Shown here piece by piece: positions 9,406 through 19,241 of a stretch of DNA of 64,000 nucleotides. This DNA is from an uncultured Tidjanibacter sp. GTDB lineage: Bacteria > Bacteroidota > Bacteroidia > Bacteroidales > Rikenellaceae. Below the pieces are notes generated by a model. It searched no databases, had not been told where the DNA came from, and saw only the letters and a list, made by a program, of their open reading frames with translations. The stretch's first letter is position 1. Each line of letters opens with the position of its first letter. The position numbers and the translations under genes are program-made. The stretch spans positions 1-64,000 of the forward strand of contig CANTVF010000003.1 in NCBI GenBank assembly GCA_947852905.1, in the 5' to 3' direction.

Positions 9406-11262
9406 TTAACGCACACCGACCGTTTCCACTTCAGCGCCCTGCGAACGCAACAGACTGCGATACCTCGACGAAGGGGACGGCAGAAACTCACCTATGCCGT
9501 ACTCCGCCCAGCGTTCGTCCACCAGACGTATCGTTTCCGGAGCGGCCGTCACCGGATTGGGGAAACGCGCCGGATTGCCGGGCTTTCCCGGCAGTTTCGT
9601 GCGGGCATCGACAATGAGCGTACCGCCACGGAAAACCGCGTCGCGAGCAGGATCGGTATTACCCGTAGCCAGCCACAACAACTCCCCTCCGGCCAGTCCG
9701 ACAGCCGTTTCGTCGAACACGACCGCACATTTGGGACACAGCCCGTTCACGCCCAGAAAAGCGGCGACATCCACCGCCGCCACAGGATCGGCGAACAATG
9801 CCACGACACCCCACCGACGGAAAAAATCCATACTCCACCCCGTAATTCCTCCGGCCGCAGCGAGTTCTCCGATTGCCGTATCGAGTTCCGGTACAGGCTG
9901 CGCACCGGTAAGGTCGAAAGCCAGCTTGCCGCCATAACACGGAGTAGCGGATGCATGGTCGAGAACATCGAGCGCCCCGGAGCCGCGAATCGCCGTCTTT
10001 TCCGGATCGGCGCCCCGCAACAGGGCTGCCAGCGTATCGGCATCGCGCACATCGGAACCGGCAGGCACCACTATCATATACTTGTTGAACATCATCTGCC
10101 CCGCGCCCCACAACGACGAGACGGCGGCATCCACATGTCCCGGATAACGCGGCGTCATGGACACGACGGCCAGATTATGTGAAACGCCGGCGGGAGGCAT
10201 GTACAGATCCGCAATTTCGGGTTGTATGGCCAACCTTATGGGTTCAAGAAATATCCTTTCCGTCGCCTGCGATATATACACGTCCTCCTGCGGAGGAATA
10301 CCCACTATCGTGGCAGGCCACACGGCATCGCGACGGTGAGTGACGGCCGTAACATGAAAACGCGGATAAAGATCTTCGAGCGAATAGAATCCCGTATGGT
10401 CGCCGAAAGGCCCCTCGACGGTTTTCCCTTCCGCCGGATCGACATATCCCTCTATCACGAAATCGCAGTCGGCCGGAACGTAGATATCGTTCGTCAGACA
10501 CTTCACGAGCTTTACGGGACGTCCGCGCAGAAACCCGGCGAGCAGATACTCGTCTATCCCGTCGGGCAGCGGAGCCGTCGCCGCATAGGTATATACAGGA
10601 TCGCCGCCGAGACACACGCTCACCGGCATACGGCGACCGGCACGGCAATATGCCTCGTAATGCCGTGCACCGGTCTTGTGCATGTGCCAGTGCATGCCGG
10701 TAGTGCAGTCGTCGAACACCTGCATGCGATACATTCCGACGTTGGGCACGCCGCTGTCCGGATCGACCGTATTGACCATGGGGAGCGTCACGAAACGCCC
10801 TCCGTCGGCCGGCCAGCATTTCAATACGGGCAGCATGCCAAGCCGCACATCGTCGCCCGTGAAGACCACCCGTTGACACTCGCCGCGGCGACGGCTGCGC
10901 TTGGGAAACCATCGCGACGCCTCGCCGAGCAACGGCACCACGGCTATCTTCTCCGCCACGGAGCCTTTCGGAGACATCGCCATGGAGATAACCTCCCTTA
11001 TCCTTCGCGGAATATCGTCGAGACTATCCACCCCCAACGCGAGCGCCATGCGCCGTGCGGAGCCGAAAATATTCATGGCCACAGGAAATCCCGTCCCGGT
11101 ATTCTCGAACAGCAACGCTTTCCCGCCGCCGGGACTCTTGGCCATGCGATCGGCGATCTCGGCCATCTCCAAAACCGGATCGACGAACGCGCCTATCCTT
11201 ACAAGCTCTCCCTCCCTTTCCAGAAGTTCGAGATACTCCCTCATGCTACCGTACATATACAA
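9406..11262 (-). CDS. UbiD family decarboxylase (menaquinone-type)
   Basis: 618 aa, the length of the large UbiD homologues in Bacteroidota annotated as menaquinone biosynthesis decarboxylases. It would use prenylated FMN made by a UbiX protein to remove a carboxyl group from an aromatic acid. Visible family blocks: GGKALLFENTGTGFPVAMNIFGS, TLPMVNTVDPDSGVPNVGMYRMQ, MHWHMHKTGARHYEAY, EGPFGDHTGFYS and the C-terminal DERWAEYGIG. The start used is the first Met; an internal Met at residue 7 (MREYLELLEREGELVR, about 11244) fits homologues better and may be the true start. No ubiX or men genes are in the window, so the quinone role is inferred from the family. Confidence 0.82.
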   Translation of the reverse strand: MYMYGSMREYLELLEREGELVRIGAFVDPVLEMAEIADRMAKSPGGGKALLFENTGTGFPVAMNIFGSARRMALALGVDSLDDIPRRIREVISMAMSPKGSVAEKIAVVPLLGEASRWFPKRSRRRGECQRVVFTGDDVRLGMLPVLKCWPADGGRFVTLPMVNTVDPDSGVPNVGMYRMQVFDDCTTGMHWHMHKTGARHYEAYCRAGRRMPVSVCLGGDPVYTYAATAPLPDGIDEYLLAGFLRGRPVKLVKCLTNDIYVPADCDFVIEGYVDPAEGKTVEGPFGDHTGFYSLEDLYPRFHVTAVTHRRDAVWPATIVGIPPQEDVYISQATERIFLEPIRLAIQPEIADLYMPPAGVSHNLAVVSMTPRYPGHVDAAVSSLWGAGQMMFNKYMIVVPAGSDVRDADTLAALLRGADPEKTAIRGSGALDVLDHASATPCYGGKLAFDLTGAQPVPELDTAIGELAAAGGITGWSMDFFRRWGVVALFADPVAAVDVAAFLGVNGLCPKCAVVFDETAVGLAGGELLWLATGNTDPARDAVFRGGTLIVDARTKLPGKPGNPARFPNPVTAAPETIRLVDERWAEYGIGEFLPSPSSRYRSLLRSQGAEVETVGVR

Positions 11263-11586
11263 AGATTTTCAACCGACAGGTCGCTTCAGCGACGGCAATG
11301 CGAAGTTTTCGCCGGCAAACCCGGCCGGAGCGTACCGTCTCGCCACACTGCGGCGCATACACACCGTAAATATATGCAAAGGATTCAAATTACGGAAAAA
11401 CATCATGCGTTACGGTAACCGCAGCATTTACATGCAACGCGCCTACTTCCACAACGCACTACAACTTAACACATTACACGCAACAAACTGCAACGGTGCT
11501 CCTGAGTGTGCCGACACGGCTCCGCAACGGTTTAACACTGCCTGCAAATACGAGACATTATCGCACCTCGGAGTGCAAAAACGCTT
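11263..11586. other. intergenic region upstream of the lipoprotein array
   Basis: Divergent spacer between the UbiD-type gene (- strand) and the first array gene. No gene is seen. The last 130 nt resemble the spacers before A3 and A4 only loosely. Confidence 0.45.
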
Positions 11587-11667
11587 CATTCTGTAGATTA
11601 CTGCAATTTATTCAATAGTATATCTGTTTCGAAGTATACCACTCCCGCATATTTATCTTTAATTTTG
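11587..11667 (+). promoter_or_regulatory. unit A1 promoter with shared upstream box
   Basis: The box 11587-11625 (CATTCTGTAGATTACTG ... TTCAATAGTATATCT) is shared with A2, A3, A4 and A6. The -7 box TAATTTTG at 11660-11667 matches TAnnTTTG. The distance from box end to -7 box is 35 nt, exactly as in A3 and A4. No TTTG is present at -33, which fits a promoter that needs an activator. Confidence 0.65.
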
Positions 11668-11724
11668 CATAAAATCCTTGCAAGGGCAATATAAAGACAA
11701 ACAATTAACCTAATCACCGTTTTT

Positions 11725-13173
11725 ATGAAAATCAGAACGATCATTTACGGCCTTTGCGCCTCAATGTTTTTAATGTCCTGTACCGAGGATACGATAGACG
11801 AACAATACGTGAAACTCGAACAGGTGGTCTGCTCGTTTTACAGCACCGACAACCAACCTCTGGAAATAAAGATCAAAACCAACCCGGCGGCATGGGAAGC
11901 AGAATCGAATGCCGCATGGCTCGAAGTCGGTAAAAACGACGACGGCAGCATGCTGCTGCTCGTTGCAGCGGACAACGATTCGGAAATCGAAAGAACTGCA
12001 GAAGTCGTCGTCACTGCCGGCGAAGCCATGCAGAGAATCAGGATAAACCAGTTGGGCCTGAACGGTAGTATAAACCGTTACTGCCCTATGCCCCTGCACC
12101 AGTGGGGCTCCGTCATATCTCCGAGCGGGAAATATGCGGGCGGATATGAAGCCCGCACAGGGGAAGAGGGAATAATATATACCCCGGTGATAATAGACAT
12201 ACAAACCGGCGAGGAATACCGTGCAGGCGACTTTCCCATGTCGCTGACCGATTTCTTGCAGCCGCTGCTCATAACCGACGACGGACTATTATTCATAGAC
12301 GAAATAAACAGCGGCGGGCAATGGGTTATCGACAAGGACGGCAACCACTTCACCACCGAGACACTGCCGCTGCCGGAAGGTTATAGAGGAGTGCCCCAAG
12401 TACAGGGCACGTCTGCCGACGGCAGCAAATGGGTAGGATACGCAACGCGAGGCGACGGAAAGTACCAGCCGTTAATATGGATCGACGGTGAGGTGCACGA
12501 ACTGAAATATCCGGACAAGAATTTCCGTGACGAAGAGTTCATAAACGGCATCATGGCACGCGGCATTTCGGCGGACGGCTCGGTAATATACGGTACGACA
12601 TGGGATGCATTCGACTTCGGCATGGTTTACTGGACAGACATCAATGAGAAAGCCCGATATGTAGGCGAAGATGTCCACAAGGTAACGCAGCACACTATCG
12701 AACAACCAGACGGCACCACCATACAACAAAACCTCGCCGACGGCCTCATATGTTCCGCAGAGTTACTAAAAATCAGTCCGTCGGGCAAATGGATAGCCAG
12801 TTCGTACTGCACCGAAGAAATAGCGGACAACGGCAACAGCTCCAGTTCGCAAGTCGCGGCTTTCTACAATACGGAAACCGAGAAGACGACGATAATCGAA
12901 GATTACGGAGAATCGACCGGACTCAGAGCTACGGACGACGGAATAGCTTTCATAGGTATCGGCACACAGGGAGTCACAAACGGCGTTGTTTACGATCTCA
13001 ATTCCAGTACGCATATGGGGACTATGGAAGAGTGGATTTTCAATAATTACAGCCTGCACGTCCCTACATGCACGATCGACTTCGTAAATGCCGACGGTAA
13101 CGTAGTGTTCGGAACATATTACCCGGAAGCCATGACATTCCAGAGTTACTATATTGCCCCGTCTTTGGAATAA
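11725..13173 (+). CDS. array lipoprotein A1: BACON domain plus predicted beta-propeller
   Basis: 482 aa. Signal peptide with lipobox LMSC (Cys19), then acidic residues (TEDTIDE) that could serve as a surface export signal. Residues of about 30-112 are a BACON domain (WEAESNAAWLEV ... VVVTAGEAMQRIRINQLG). The rest has seven S/T-x-D/S-G motifs at about residues 131, 183, 229, 282, 350, 402 and 455 (for example ISPSGKYAGG, ISADGSVIYGTTW, ATDDGIAFIG), spaced about 46-68 residues apart, as in a seven-bladed propeller. BACON domains are known to bind glycans or mucin-like material; the function here is inferred. It is the only gene of its unit and ends in its own terminator. Confidence 0.8.
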   Translation: MKIRTIIYGLCASMFLMSCTEDTIDEQYVKLEQVVCSFYSTDNQPLEIKIKTNPAAWEAESNAAWLEVGKNDDGSMLLLVAADNDSEIERTAEVVVTAGEAMQRIRINQLGLNGSINRYCPMPLHQWGSVISPSGKYAGGYEARTGEEGIIYTPVIIDIQTGEEYRAGDFPMSLTDFLQPLLITDDGLLFIDEINSGGQWVIDKDGNHFTTETLPLPEGYRGVPQVQGTSADGSKWVGYATRGDGKYQPLIWIDGEVHELKYPDKNFRDEEFINGIMARGISADGSVIYGTTWDAFDFGMVYWTDINEKARYVGEDVHKVTQHTIEQPDGTTIQQNLADGLICSAELLKISPSGKWIASSYCTEEIADNGNSSSSQVAAFYNTETEKTTIIEDYGESTGLRATDDGIAFIGIGTQGVTNGVVYDLNSSTHMGTMEEWIFNNYSLHVPTCTIDFVNADGNVVFGTYYPEAMTFQSYYIAPSLE

Positions 13174-13310
13174 AGGCCACAGCGTATGTCTCCCGCAGAC
13201 ATATACCGCTCTGAGACAGACACGCTCTGGTACAGGCCGACGAAGACATTCCGAATCCAGACGGGTACACGGAAGACGAAAGGCCTACAGACCAGAATTT
13301 GAGACTAATG

Positions 13311-13426
13311 ACTTTTCATGTTTATATAAATTAGGTTATCTCAACGGCATTGCATAGCGCCGGAACAGATCAATTGGTTAAATAGGGAATACCACCGCAC
13401 CTGAGACAGGCCCGGTGGTGTTTTTT
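13311..13426 (+). terminator. unit A1 3' UTR element and terminator
   Basis: A conserved element (13311-13387, ACTTTTCATGTTTATATAAA ... GGTTAAATAGG) is followed by a hairpin at 13391-13419 with inner CTG-AGA-CAG and a T-tract at 13420-13426. The element recurs almost unchanged after B2 and B3. Confidence 0.85.
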
Positions 13427-13848
13427 ATGCCGACAATACGGATATGCACAGGACACCTCAGCCCCTCTAAGCAACACCGGCGACATCCCGTCGCAAACGA
13501 TACGACACACATACAACCTACCATATATATCCATGCCGTAATACCGGCGTGCAGATGCTAACACCACATCCAGACTTTCCCGAAACCGTCTCCTAACGTC
13601 ACAGCCATTACGCACAAACGCAACGGCCGCACCGCCTCCCCAATACGGTCCCTCTCGACCGTCACCGTCGCAATTCGGACGAACGGCATATCCCCGGCCG
13701 GGAATCTATATGCAGGTCTTTATGCGCACCGCATAAAACCTTGCAATTCAAGCCCATAAACACCTCGGCACAAAACAAGTTCCCGCAGCAGACCAGCAGC
13801 GGATACCAAACGAGATAATTACCCTTCCTTACGCGTACAAAAACATCG
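13427..13848. other. spacer between units A1 and A2
   Basis: No gene. It holds a segment at about 13699-13737 (GGGAATCTATATGCAG ... CACCGCATAAAA) that recurs at about 21027-21065 before A4, so spacers were duplicated together with the genes. Confidence 0.6.
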
Positions 13849-13928
13849 CATTCTGTAAATTCCCATAATTTATTCAATAGTATATCTGCAAACAGAGCCC
13901 CCAAGAATGCATATTTATCTATAACTTG
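13849..13928 (+). promoter_or_regulatory. unit A2-B1 promoter with shared upstream box
   Basis: Box 13849-13887 (CATTCTGTAAATT ... TTCAATAGTATATCT) matches the A1 box. The downstream core is TATAACTTG at 13920-13928, one T short of TAnnTTTG, and is shared with A6. Confidence 0.55.
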
Positions 13929-13993
13929 CATCTGAATTTGCTATAGCGCTACTGCAAACAAACCGGTATTAACCTAACAAACTATCGTAAATC

Positions 13994-15454
13994 ATGAAAA
14001 CCAGACCTACATTTTGGTATGTCTTGTTCGCATCGTTATTACCCGTCGCATGCACGACGGAAGTGACGGACGAACAATACGTGAAACTCGAACAGGTCGC
14101 CTGTTCTTTCTACGGCTCGGACAACGAACCTTTGGAAATAAAAATAAAGTCCAATCCCTCAACATGGGAGGCCGAATCGAACGCCGCATGGCTCGAAGTC
14201 GGAAAAAGCGAGGACGGCAGCATGCTGACACTCACGGCTACAGACAACGATACCGATTCGGAACGCAGTACCGTCGTTACCGTCACGGCCGGCGAAGCTA
14301 TACAAGAGATAAAAGTAAACCAACTGGGACTGGACATAGACATGCCGCGTTACCGTACCCTGATGGGCATGAGTTCCGCAATATCGCCCAGCGGCAGGTA
14401 CATAGGCGGATTCGAGTCCAGCATGACGGACGGCTCGTATGTTTTCCACCCATGCATAATAGACACATATACGGGAGAAAAGACCGTTTGCGGAGATATT
14501 CCCGAATCGCAGTTCGCTTTCGCCGAAACAACGGTAATGTCGGACGGCGGACTGTTGTTCATACGGGACGGCAGTCAGGATATAATGTTCGACCGCGACG
14601 GCAACTATACGGTAGTCAGAGCCGAAGGATACGCCTCCAATCCGCGCGTACAAAGTACCAGTTCGGACGGTCGCTACTGGGTAGGTTACGCCATGAAAGA
14701 GACCGACAAAAGCGAACACGGCAGAATGTACTGGCCTCTGGTATGGATCGACGGCGAGATACACGAACTCGAAATACCGGACAGCAATTTCCGCGGCGAA
14801 AGTTTCTACACAGGCCTCATGGCACGCGGCATATCGGCAAACGGCTCGGTAATCTACGGCACGACGTGGGATAACGACGATTTCGGCATGGTCTACTGGA
14901 CAGACATAAACAGTTCACCCGAATATGTAGGCAAGGACGTACACGAAATAAACCCCGTCACCGTAATCGGGGCGGACGGCAACGAATACATCAGCAACTT
15001 TGCCAACGGAATGATATGCACGGCCAACCGTATGCAGATAAGTCCGTCGGGAACGTGGATCGCCGGCTCATACCGTACCGAAACGCTGGCCGAAGACCGC
15101 CAGACCAGAATCCGCGAACAATATGCCGCATTCTACAACACAGCAACCGAAACAACCACTATCATAAAGGATTACGGCGAATCGACCGGTCTTCGCGCAA
15201 CCGACGACGGCATAGCCTTCATAGGCCTCGGAACAGGCGGCATCACAGAAGGTGTGGTATACGACCTCAACGGCGGCGCACACCTCGGAACTACACAAGA
15301 GTGGATTTACAACAATTACGGACTGAATGTACCGACCGGAATCGTAAATTTCATAAATGCCGATAAAGACATCATATTCGGAACTTATGCCGTAACCACG
15401 GCTCAGGGCACGGCATTCTGCAAATATTACATAGCACCTCCGATAGCTGAATAG
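13994..15454 (+). CDS. array lipoprotein A2: BACON domain plus predicted beta-propeller
   Basis: 486 aa. Lipobox PVAC (Cys20) followed by TTEVTDEQ. One BACON domain at about 31-113 (WEAESNAAWLEVGKSEDG ... VTAGEAIQEIKVNQLG), then propeller-type motifs ISPSGRYIGGF, MSDGGLLFI, TSSDGRYWVGYA, ISANGSVIYGTTW, ISPSGTWIAGSY, ATDDGIAFIG and NADKDIIFG. The second motif of the chain (SDGG) and the last (ADKD) deviate from the consensus. It is first in a two-gene unit with B1, 146 nt upstream of it. Function unknown; surface binding inferred. Confidence 0.8.
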   Translation: MKTRPTFWYVLFASLLPVACTTEVTDEQYVKLEQVACSFYGSDNEPLEIKIKSNPSTWEAESNAAWLEVGKSEDGSMLTLTATDNDTDSERSTVVTVTAGEAIQEIKVNQLGLDIDMPRYRTLMGMSSAISPSGRYIGGFESSMTDGSYVFHPCIIDTYTGEKTVCGDIPESQFAFAETTVMSDGGLLFIRDGSQDIMFDRDGNYTVVRAEGYASNPRVQSTSSDGRYWVGYAMKETDKSEHGRMYWPLVWIDGEIHELEIPDSNFRGESFYTGLMARGISANGSVIYGTTWDNDDFGMVYWTDINSSPEYVGKDVHEINPVTVIGADGNEYISNFANGMICTANRMQISPSGTWIAGSYRTETLAEDRQTRIREQYAAFYNTATETTTIIKDYGESTGLRATDDGIAFIGLGTGGITEGVVYDLNGGAHLGTTQEWIYNNYGLNVPTGIVNFINADKDIIFGTYAVTTAQGTAFCKYYIAPPIAE

Positions 15455-15469
15455 ATAATTTGGGGTAAT

Positions 15470-15503
15470 GTCGGCCGCAAACCGTTGCTGATATGCGGCC
15501 GAC
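15470..15503 (+). other. intercistronic hairpin between A2 and B1
   Basis: Perfect 10-bp arms GTCGGCCGCA / TGCGGCCGAC with a 14-nt loop, 15 nt after the A2 stop and not followed by a T-tract. The same hairpin lies between A5 and B4. It may protect or process the upstream mRNA and lower B relative to A. Confidence 0.65.
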
Positions 15504-15600
15504 TTATAAAAAAATCTAACTATAAAAACGTGGAACGGGTCAGCGTATAGCTACAAAATGTGTTCATGCCCCCGTATGCCACTAATAAATAGTAATTATT

Positions 15601-17058
15601 ATGAAAAAGATATTTTCAATCTTGTTGGCCGCTGCCGCAGCGTTATGTGCTGTGGCCTGCACGGAAAATACGCCCGAAGAAGCTTCGTTGTCGGTAAATC
15701 CGACACGGATAGAATTTACGGCCGAGAATGCCGCGGCTACGAACGTTACAGTTACGGCCACAGGTACCGGCTGGAGCGTATCCGTAACAGAAACCGGTTC
15801 CGGCTGGCTGACAGCCGAAAAGATCGACGACAAGACCGTGACCGTTACGGCGGCAAACAATACTACTGCCGAACAACGCATCGGCGGCGTTATCATAACC
15901 CCCGACAACGAAGACGTAAGCAAGAAAGAGATTACCGTAGTACAGGCGGGATCGGAAAACCCCGTAGTCTACGATCTGCAACTCTCCCCGTCGTTGCTCG
16001 AATTCGAGCCGGAGAGCGTCGAGGCGCAGACGGTAACGGTTACCGTATCGGGCGATATGGGCTGGAAGGCCGAAGCGGCCGAAGGTTGCGCCGAATGGGT
16101 TACGGTGACTGCCGCAGCGGATTCGTTTACGGTAAAGGTCGGCAACAATCCAGACACCAAGGAACGTATCGGAACGGTGGTGGTTACGCCCGACAACGAG
16201 TCGGTGGAGCCGAAAGAGGTGACTATAAAGCAGAAACCAAAAGTGCTGCCGCCCTCGCTATCTGTCGATGTGAAGGAACTATCCTTTAAATTCATGGATT
16301 CTTCCGTCAAAGATATAGCAATTACGGCCGTCGGCTGCGAATGGAATGTAACCGTAACTGATGAGACCGGCAATACACCGGAATGGCTGCATGTAGAAAA
16401 CAAAATGCCGAAATTTTCGAGTCTCGCCGTTACGGTGGATGCCAATATCGAAGAGGTCGAACGTGTTGCTTACATAAATATAGCCGCTGACGCTGATAGT
16501 GTCGAGGACATCCGCATTACAGTAACACAGGAAGCAGCCGTGGAACATTACAGCGACCTCAGCTCGGACAAGGATCTTTCGGATGTACTCAATCATAACT
16601 TCGCAATGGTATTAAATGCCGACGACAACACCCTGATAAAATGGGAGTGTCGCTTCTGGAGCGAGGGAGTAGGTCACGACACGGGACAGTATCCTCCGTT
16701 CACCGGAACAGGAGAATGCATGGAACTCATGTTTTACAGCACCAGAGACGAATCCGTCGTGAATGACGGAGTGCGGCTTCCGGAAGGCGACTATACCGTA
16801 CTTACGGACGGTACGGCGGCTAAAGGGATCATAATAGGCGGAGGCGTGGCTTCGTGGGATTCCAGCATCATACAGAACTCATGGTACTATTGCATCGAGG
16901 AGGGTACGAAAACTACTAAAGCCCCGATAGTACAAGGCACGATGAATGTAACGCACGACGGCGACAACTACGTGATAAAGATAGATTTCGAAGACGACCT
17001 CGGATTCAAGATGTCCGGAACTTACACGGGAGCGATAGACGCCCTGTCGTATCTGTAA
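15601..17058 (+). CDS. array lipoprotein B1: three BACON-like domains plus C-terminal beta domain
   Basis: 485 aa. Lipobox AVAC (Cys20) followed by TENTPEEAS. BACON domain 1 at about 28-118 (SLSVNPTRIEFTAENAA ... KKEITVVQAG), domain 2 at about 125-215 (LSPSLLEFEPESVEAQ ... KEVTIKQKPK), domain 3 at about 219-315 (LSVDVKELSFKFMD ... RITVTQEAA). The last 160 residues form another beta-rich domain with YPPFTGTGECMELMFYS, LPEGDYTV, SWYYCIEEG and SGTYTGAID. The first 185 nt of domain 1 (15682-15866) are identical to B2. Domain 3 and the C-terminus are closer to B4 than to B2/B3. No catalytic motif is seen, so a binding protein is likely. Confidence 0.8.
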   Translation: MKKIFSILLAAAAALCAVACTENTPEEASLSVNPTRIEFTAENAAATNVTVTATGTGWSVSVTETGSGWLTAEKIDDKTVTVTAANNTTAEQRIGGVIITPDNEDVSKKEITVVQAGSENPVVYDLQLSPSLLEFEPESVEAQTVTVTVSGDMGWKAEAAEGCAEWVTVTAAADSFTVKVGNNPDTKERIGTVVVTPDNESVEPKEVTIKQKPKVLPPSLSVDVKELSFKFMDSSVKDIAITAVGCEWNVTVTDETGNTPEWLHVENKMPKFSSLAVTVDANIEEVERVAYINIAADADSVEDIRITVTQEAAVEHYSDLSSDKDLSDVLNHNFAMVLNADDNTLIKWECRFWSEGVGHDTGQYPPFTGTGECMELMFYSTRDESVVNDGVRLPEGDYTVLTDGTAAKGIIIGGGVASWDSSIIQNSWYYCIEEGTKTTKAPIVQGTMNVTHDGDNYVIKIDFEDDLGFKMSGTYTGAIDALSYL

Positions 17059-17180
17059 CAGACATAAAACATCGCTACAACATAACCGCACAACTGCAAA
17101 CGCACGATTGTCAGTTTCAGATCAAGCGCCCCGACACAAAAGACTGAACGACAACAGATAAAATCATTTGAATACTCATT

Positions 17181-17210
17181 CCCCGTATCTGGACAGGTAC
17201 GGGGATTTTT
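17181..17210 (+). terminator. terminator of unit A2-B1
   Basis: Stem CCCCGTA.CTG-GA-CAG.TACGGGG at 17181-17204 followed by ATTTTT. The apical CTG/CAG stem is the one shared by all six array terminators. The 80-nt 3' element seen after B2 and B3 is absent here. Confidence 0.85.
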
Positions 17211-17491
17211 CGTATCCGGAACATAGCGGCATAAATTCACTCCGACACCTGCAATTAAAACATCGCACAAACGCACTACGTTCACCGCCCACTTCATAAA
17301 TAGACACAGCTTATTCCCGTCACACCCCATACGTATTTATCAAACAAAGATAAAAACGCACTCCTTTCACGACACGCACATAAACCAATACTACCCAAAC
17401 AATTACAAGACAAACATCGATATATTTCTTAACATAGGACATTCAAGGCTAATCAGAACAGGCAATCCTCACCTTAAGTTACGAAACACAT

Positions 17492-17572
17492 CATTCTGTA
17501 GATTACTGAAAAATAATCAATAGTATATCTGAGTCAGGATATACTCTGCTTGCATATTTATCTTTAGTTTTG
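17492..17572 (+). promoter_or_regulatory. unit A3-B2 promoter with shared upstream box
   Basis: Box 17492-17530 and -7 box TAGTTTTG at 17565-17572, 35 nt apart. Just after the box a near-perfect palindrome AGTATATC-N7-GATATACT (about 17522-17545) straddles the -33 position, which looks like an operator or activator site. Confidence 0.65.
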
Positions 17573-17629
17573 AATAAAATCTTTGCAAGGATAATATAAC
17601 GACAAACAAATTAACCTATCGACATTTCT

Positions 17630-19102
17630 ATGAGAATCAAACCTATTATTTACGGCCTGTGCGCCTCGCTGTTTTTCGTATCCTGCACCAAGGAGACGAT
17701 AGACGAACAATACGTGAAACTCGAACAGGTGGCCTGTTCGTTCTACAGTACCGGCAATCAACCTCTGGAAATAAAAGTCAAAGCCAATCCGTCCGTATGG
17801 GAAGCCGAATCCAATGCCGCGTGGCTCGAAGTCGATAAGAGCGAGGACGGCAGCATGCTTATATTGACTGTTGCCGACAACGATTCCGAAAACGAGAGGA
17901 CAACCGAAGTCACCGTCACTGCCGGCGAAGCCATGCAGAAAATAAGGATCATCCAACTAGCCTTCAACGGTAGCATAAATCGTTACCGTCCAATGCCTAC
18001 GCATCAGTTAGGCTCTGCCATATCTCCGAGCGGAAGATATGCGGGCGGATTCGAATCCAATTTGGGTGAAGGTGAGGATGCCGATTCATATATTTATACT
18101 CCGGTAATAATAGACATACAAACCGGCGAAGAGTACCGCCTCGGAGAGATACCGCAGTCGTTGGCCGACTTTACGCAGACTATGGTAATAACCGATGAAG
18201 GATTACTGTTCATTGAGGATGCCATCGGCGGTGCCCAATGGGTTTTCGACAAGGACGGAAACTATTTCTCTACAGCAACACTGTCCATGCCAGAAGGTTA
18301 TAGCGGAGCACCTCACATACAGGGAACTTCTGCCGACGGCAGAAAATGGGTAGGATACGCGATCAAAGACGACGGAATGTATCATCCGTTGCTATGGACC
18401 GACGGTCAGGTACATGAATTGCAGTTCCCGGACGAAAATTTCCGTGGCGAAGCATTCTCGAACGGCATCATGGCACGCGGCATTTCAGCCGACGGTTCGG
18501 TAATCTACGGCACGACATGGGATGCATACGATTTCGGTATGGTTTATTGGACGGATGTAAATGAGAAAGCCCGGTATGTAGGAGAGGATGTTCGTGAAGT
18601 GCAGAAGGTAACTATCGAAAGGCCTGACGGCGTTCAGGTGGAAGGACATATAGTAAATGGTGTGATATGCACTGCAAATTTATTGCAAGTCAGTCCTGAA
18701 GGCAAATGGGTTGCCGGATCGTACCGTACCGAAACGCTGGCGGAAAACAACTATGATGTCACCCAATCGCAGTATGCGGCTTTTTACGATACTGAAACCG
18801 GGAAGACGACCGTCATCGAGGACTACGGCGAATCTACCGGATTGAGAGCTACGGACGACGGAATAGCTTTCATAGGTGCTGGATCTATATTATTAACCAG
18901 CGGTTATGTATACGATCTGAACACCGGCTCCGATTTGGGAAGCATGACAGACTGGATTTACAACAATTACGGTATACACACCCCCTCCGGAGTCATAAAC
19001 TTCATAAATGCCGACGGCAGTGTATTGTTCGGAACATATCCCTTGACTTCAGGTGCCGGTACTCAATTCCAGAATTACTATATCGCTCCGCCGTTGGAAT
19101 GA
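17630..19102 (+). CDS. array lipoprotein A3: BACON domain plus predicted beta-propeller
   Basis: 490 aa. Lipobox FVSC (Cys19) followed by TKETIDE. The first 190 nt are almost identical to A4. BACON domain at about 30-112 (WEAESNAAWLEVDKSEDG ... VTVTAGEAMQKIRIIQLA). Seven propeller-type motifs follow: ISPSGRYAGGF, ITDEGLLFI, TSADGRKWVGYA, ISADGSVIYGTTW, VSPEGKWVAGSY, ATDDGIAFIG and NADGSVLFGTY. It heads a two-gene unit with B2, 139 nt downstream. Binding role inferred. Confidence 0.8.
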   Translation: MRIKPIIYGLCASLFFVSCTKETIDEQYVKLEQVACSFYSTGNQPLEIKVKANPSVWEAESNAAWLEVDKSEDGSMLILTVADNDSENERTTEVTVTAGEAMQKIRIIQLAFNGSINRYRPMPTHQLGSAISPSGRYAGGFESNLGEGEDADSYIYTPVIIDIQTGEEYRLGEIPQSLADFTQTMVITDEGLLFIEDAIGGAQWVFDKDGNYFSTATLSMPEGYSGAPHIQGTSADGRKWVGYAIKDDGMYHPLLWTDGQVHELQFPDENFRGEAFSNGIMARGISADGSVIYGTTWDAYDFGMVYWTDVNEKARYVGEDVREVQKVTIERPDGVQVEGHIVNGVICTANLLQVSPEGKWVAGSYRTETLAENNYDVTQSQYAAFYDTETGKTTVIEDYGESTGLRATDDGIAFIGAGSILLTSGYVYDLNTGSDLGSMTDWIYNNYGIHTPSGVINFINADGSVLFGTYPLTSGAGTQFQNYYIAPPLE

Positions 19103-19115
19103 TGCACAAACTAAT

Positions 19116-19146
19116 ATACCGGGCTCTGACTGTTATCGCCCGGTAT
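19116..19146 (+). other. intercistronic hairpin between A3 and B2
   Basis: Perfect 9-bp arms ATACCGGGC / GCCCGGTAT, 13-nt loop, 13 nt after the A3 stop. Its sequence differs from the A2-B1 hairpin but the position is the same, so the structure and not the sequence seems to be kept. Confidence 0.6.
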
Positions 19147-19241
19147 CCGGATTAGAAAAAAAGGACAAATTCACAAGACATGTCACGACAATGGACATAT
19201 TTTCTGAAGATTTGTCATCGCACGTATAAAATACAATAACC

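Noticed and set aside
10222..11418. 398-codon open frame on the + strand opposite the UbiD-type gene
   Set aside because: Shadow frame rich in Arg and His, no domain; the - strand gene is well conserved.
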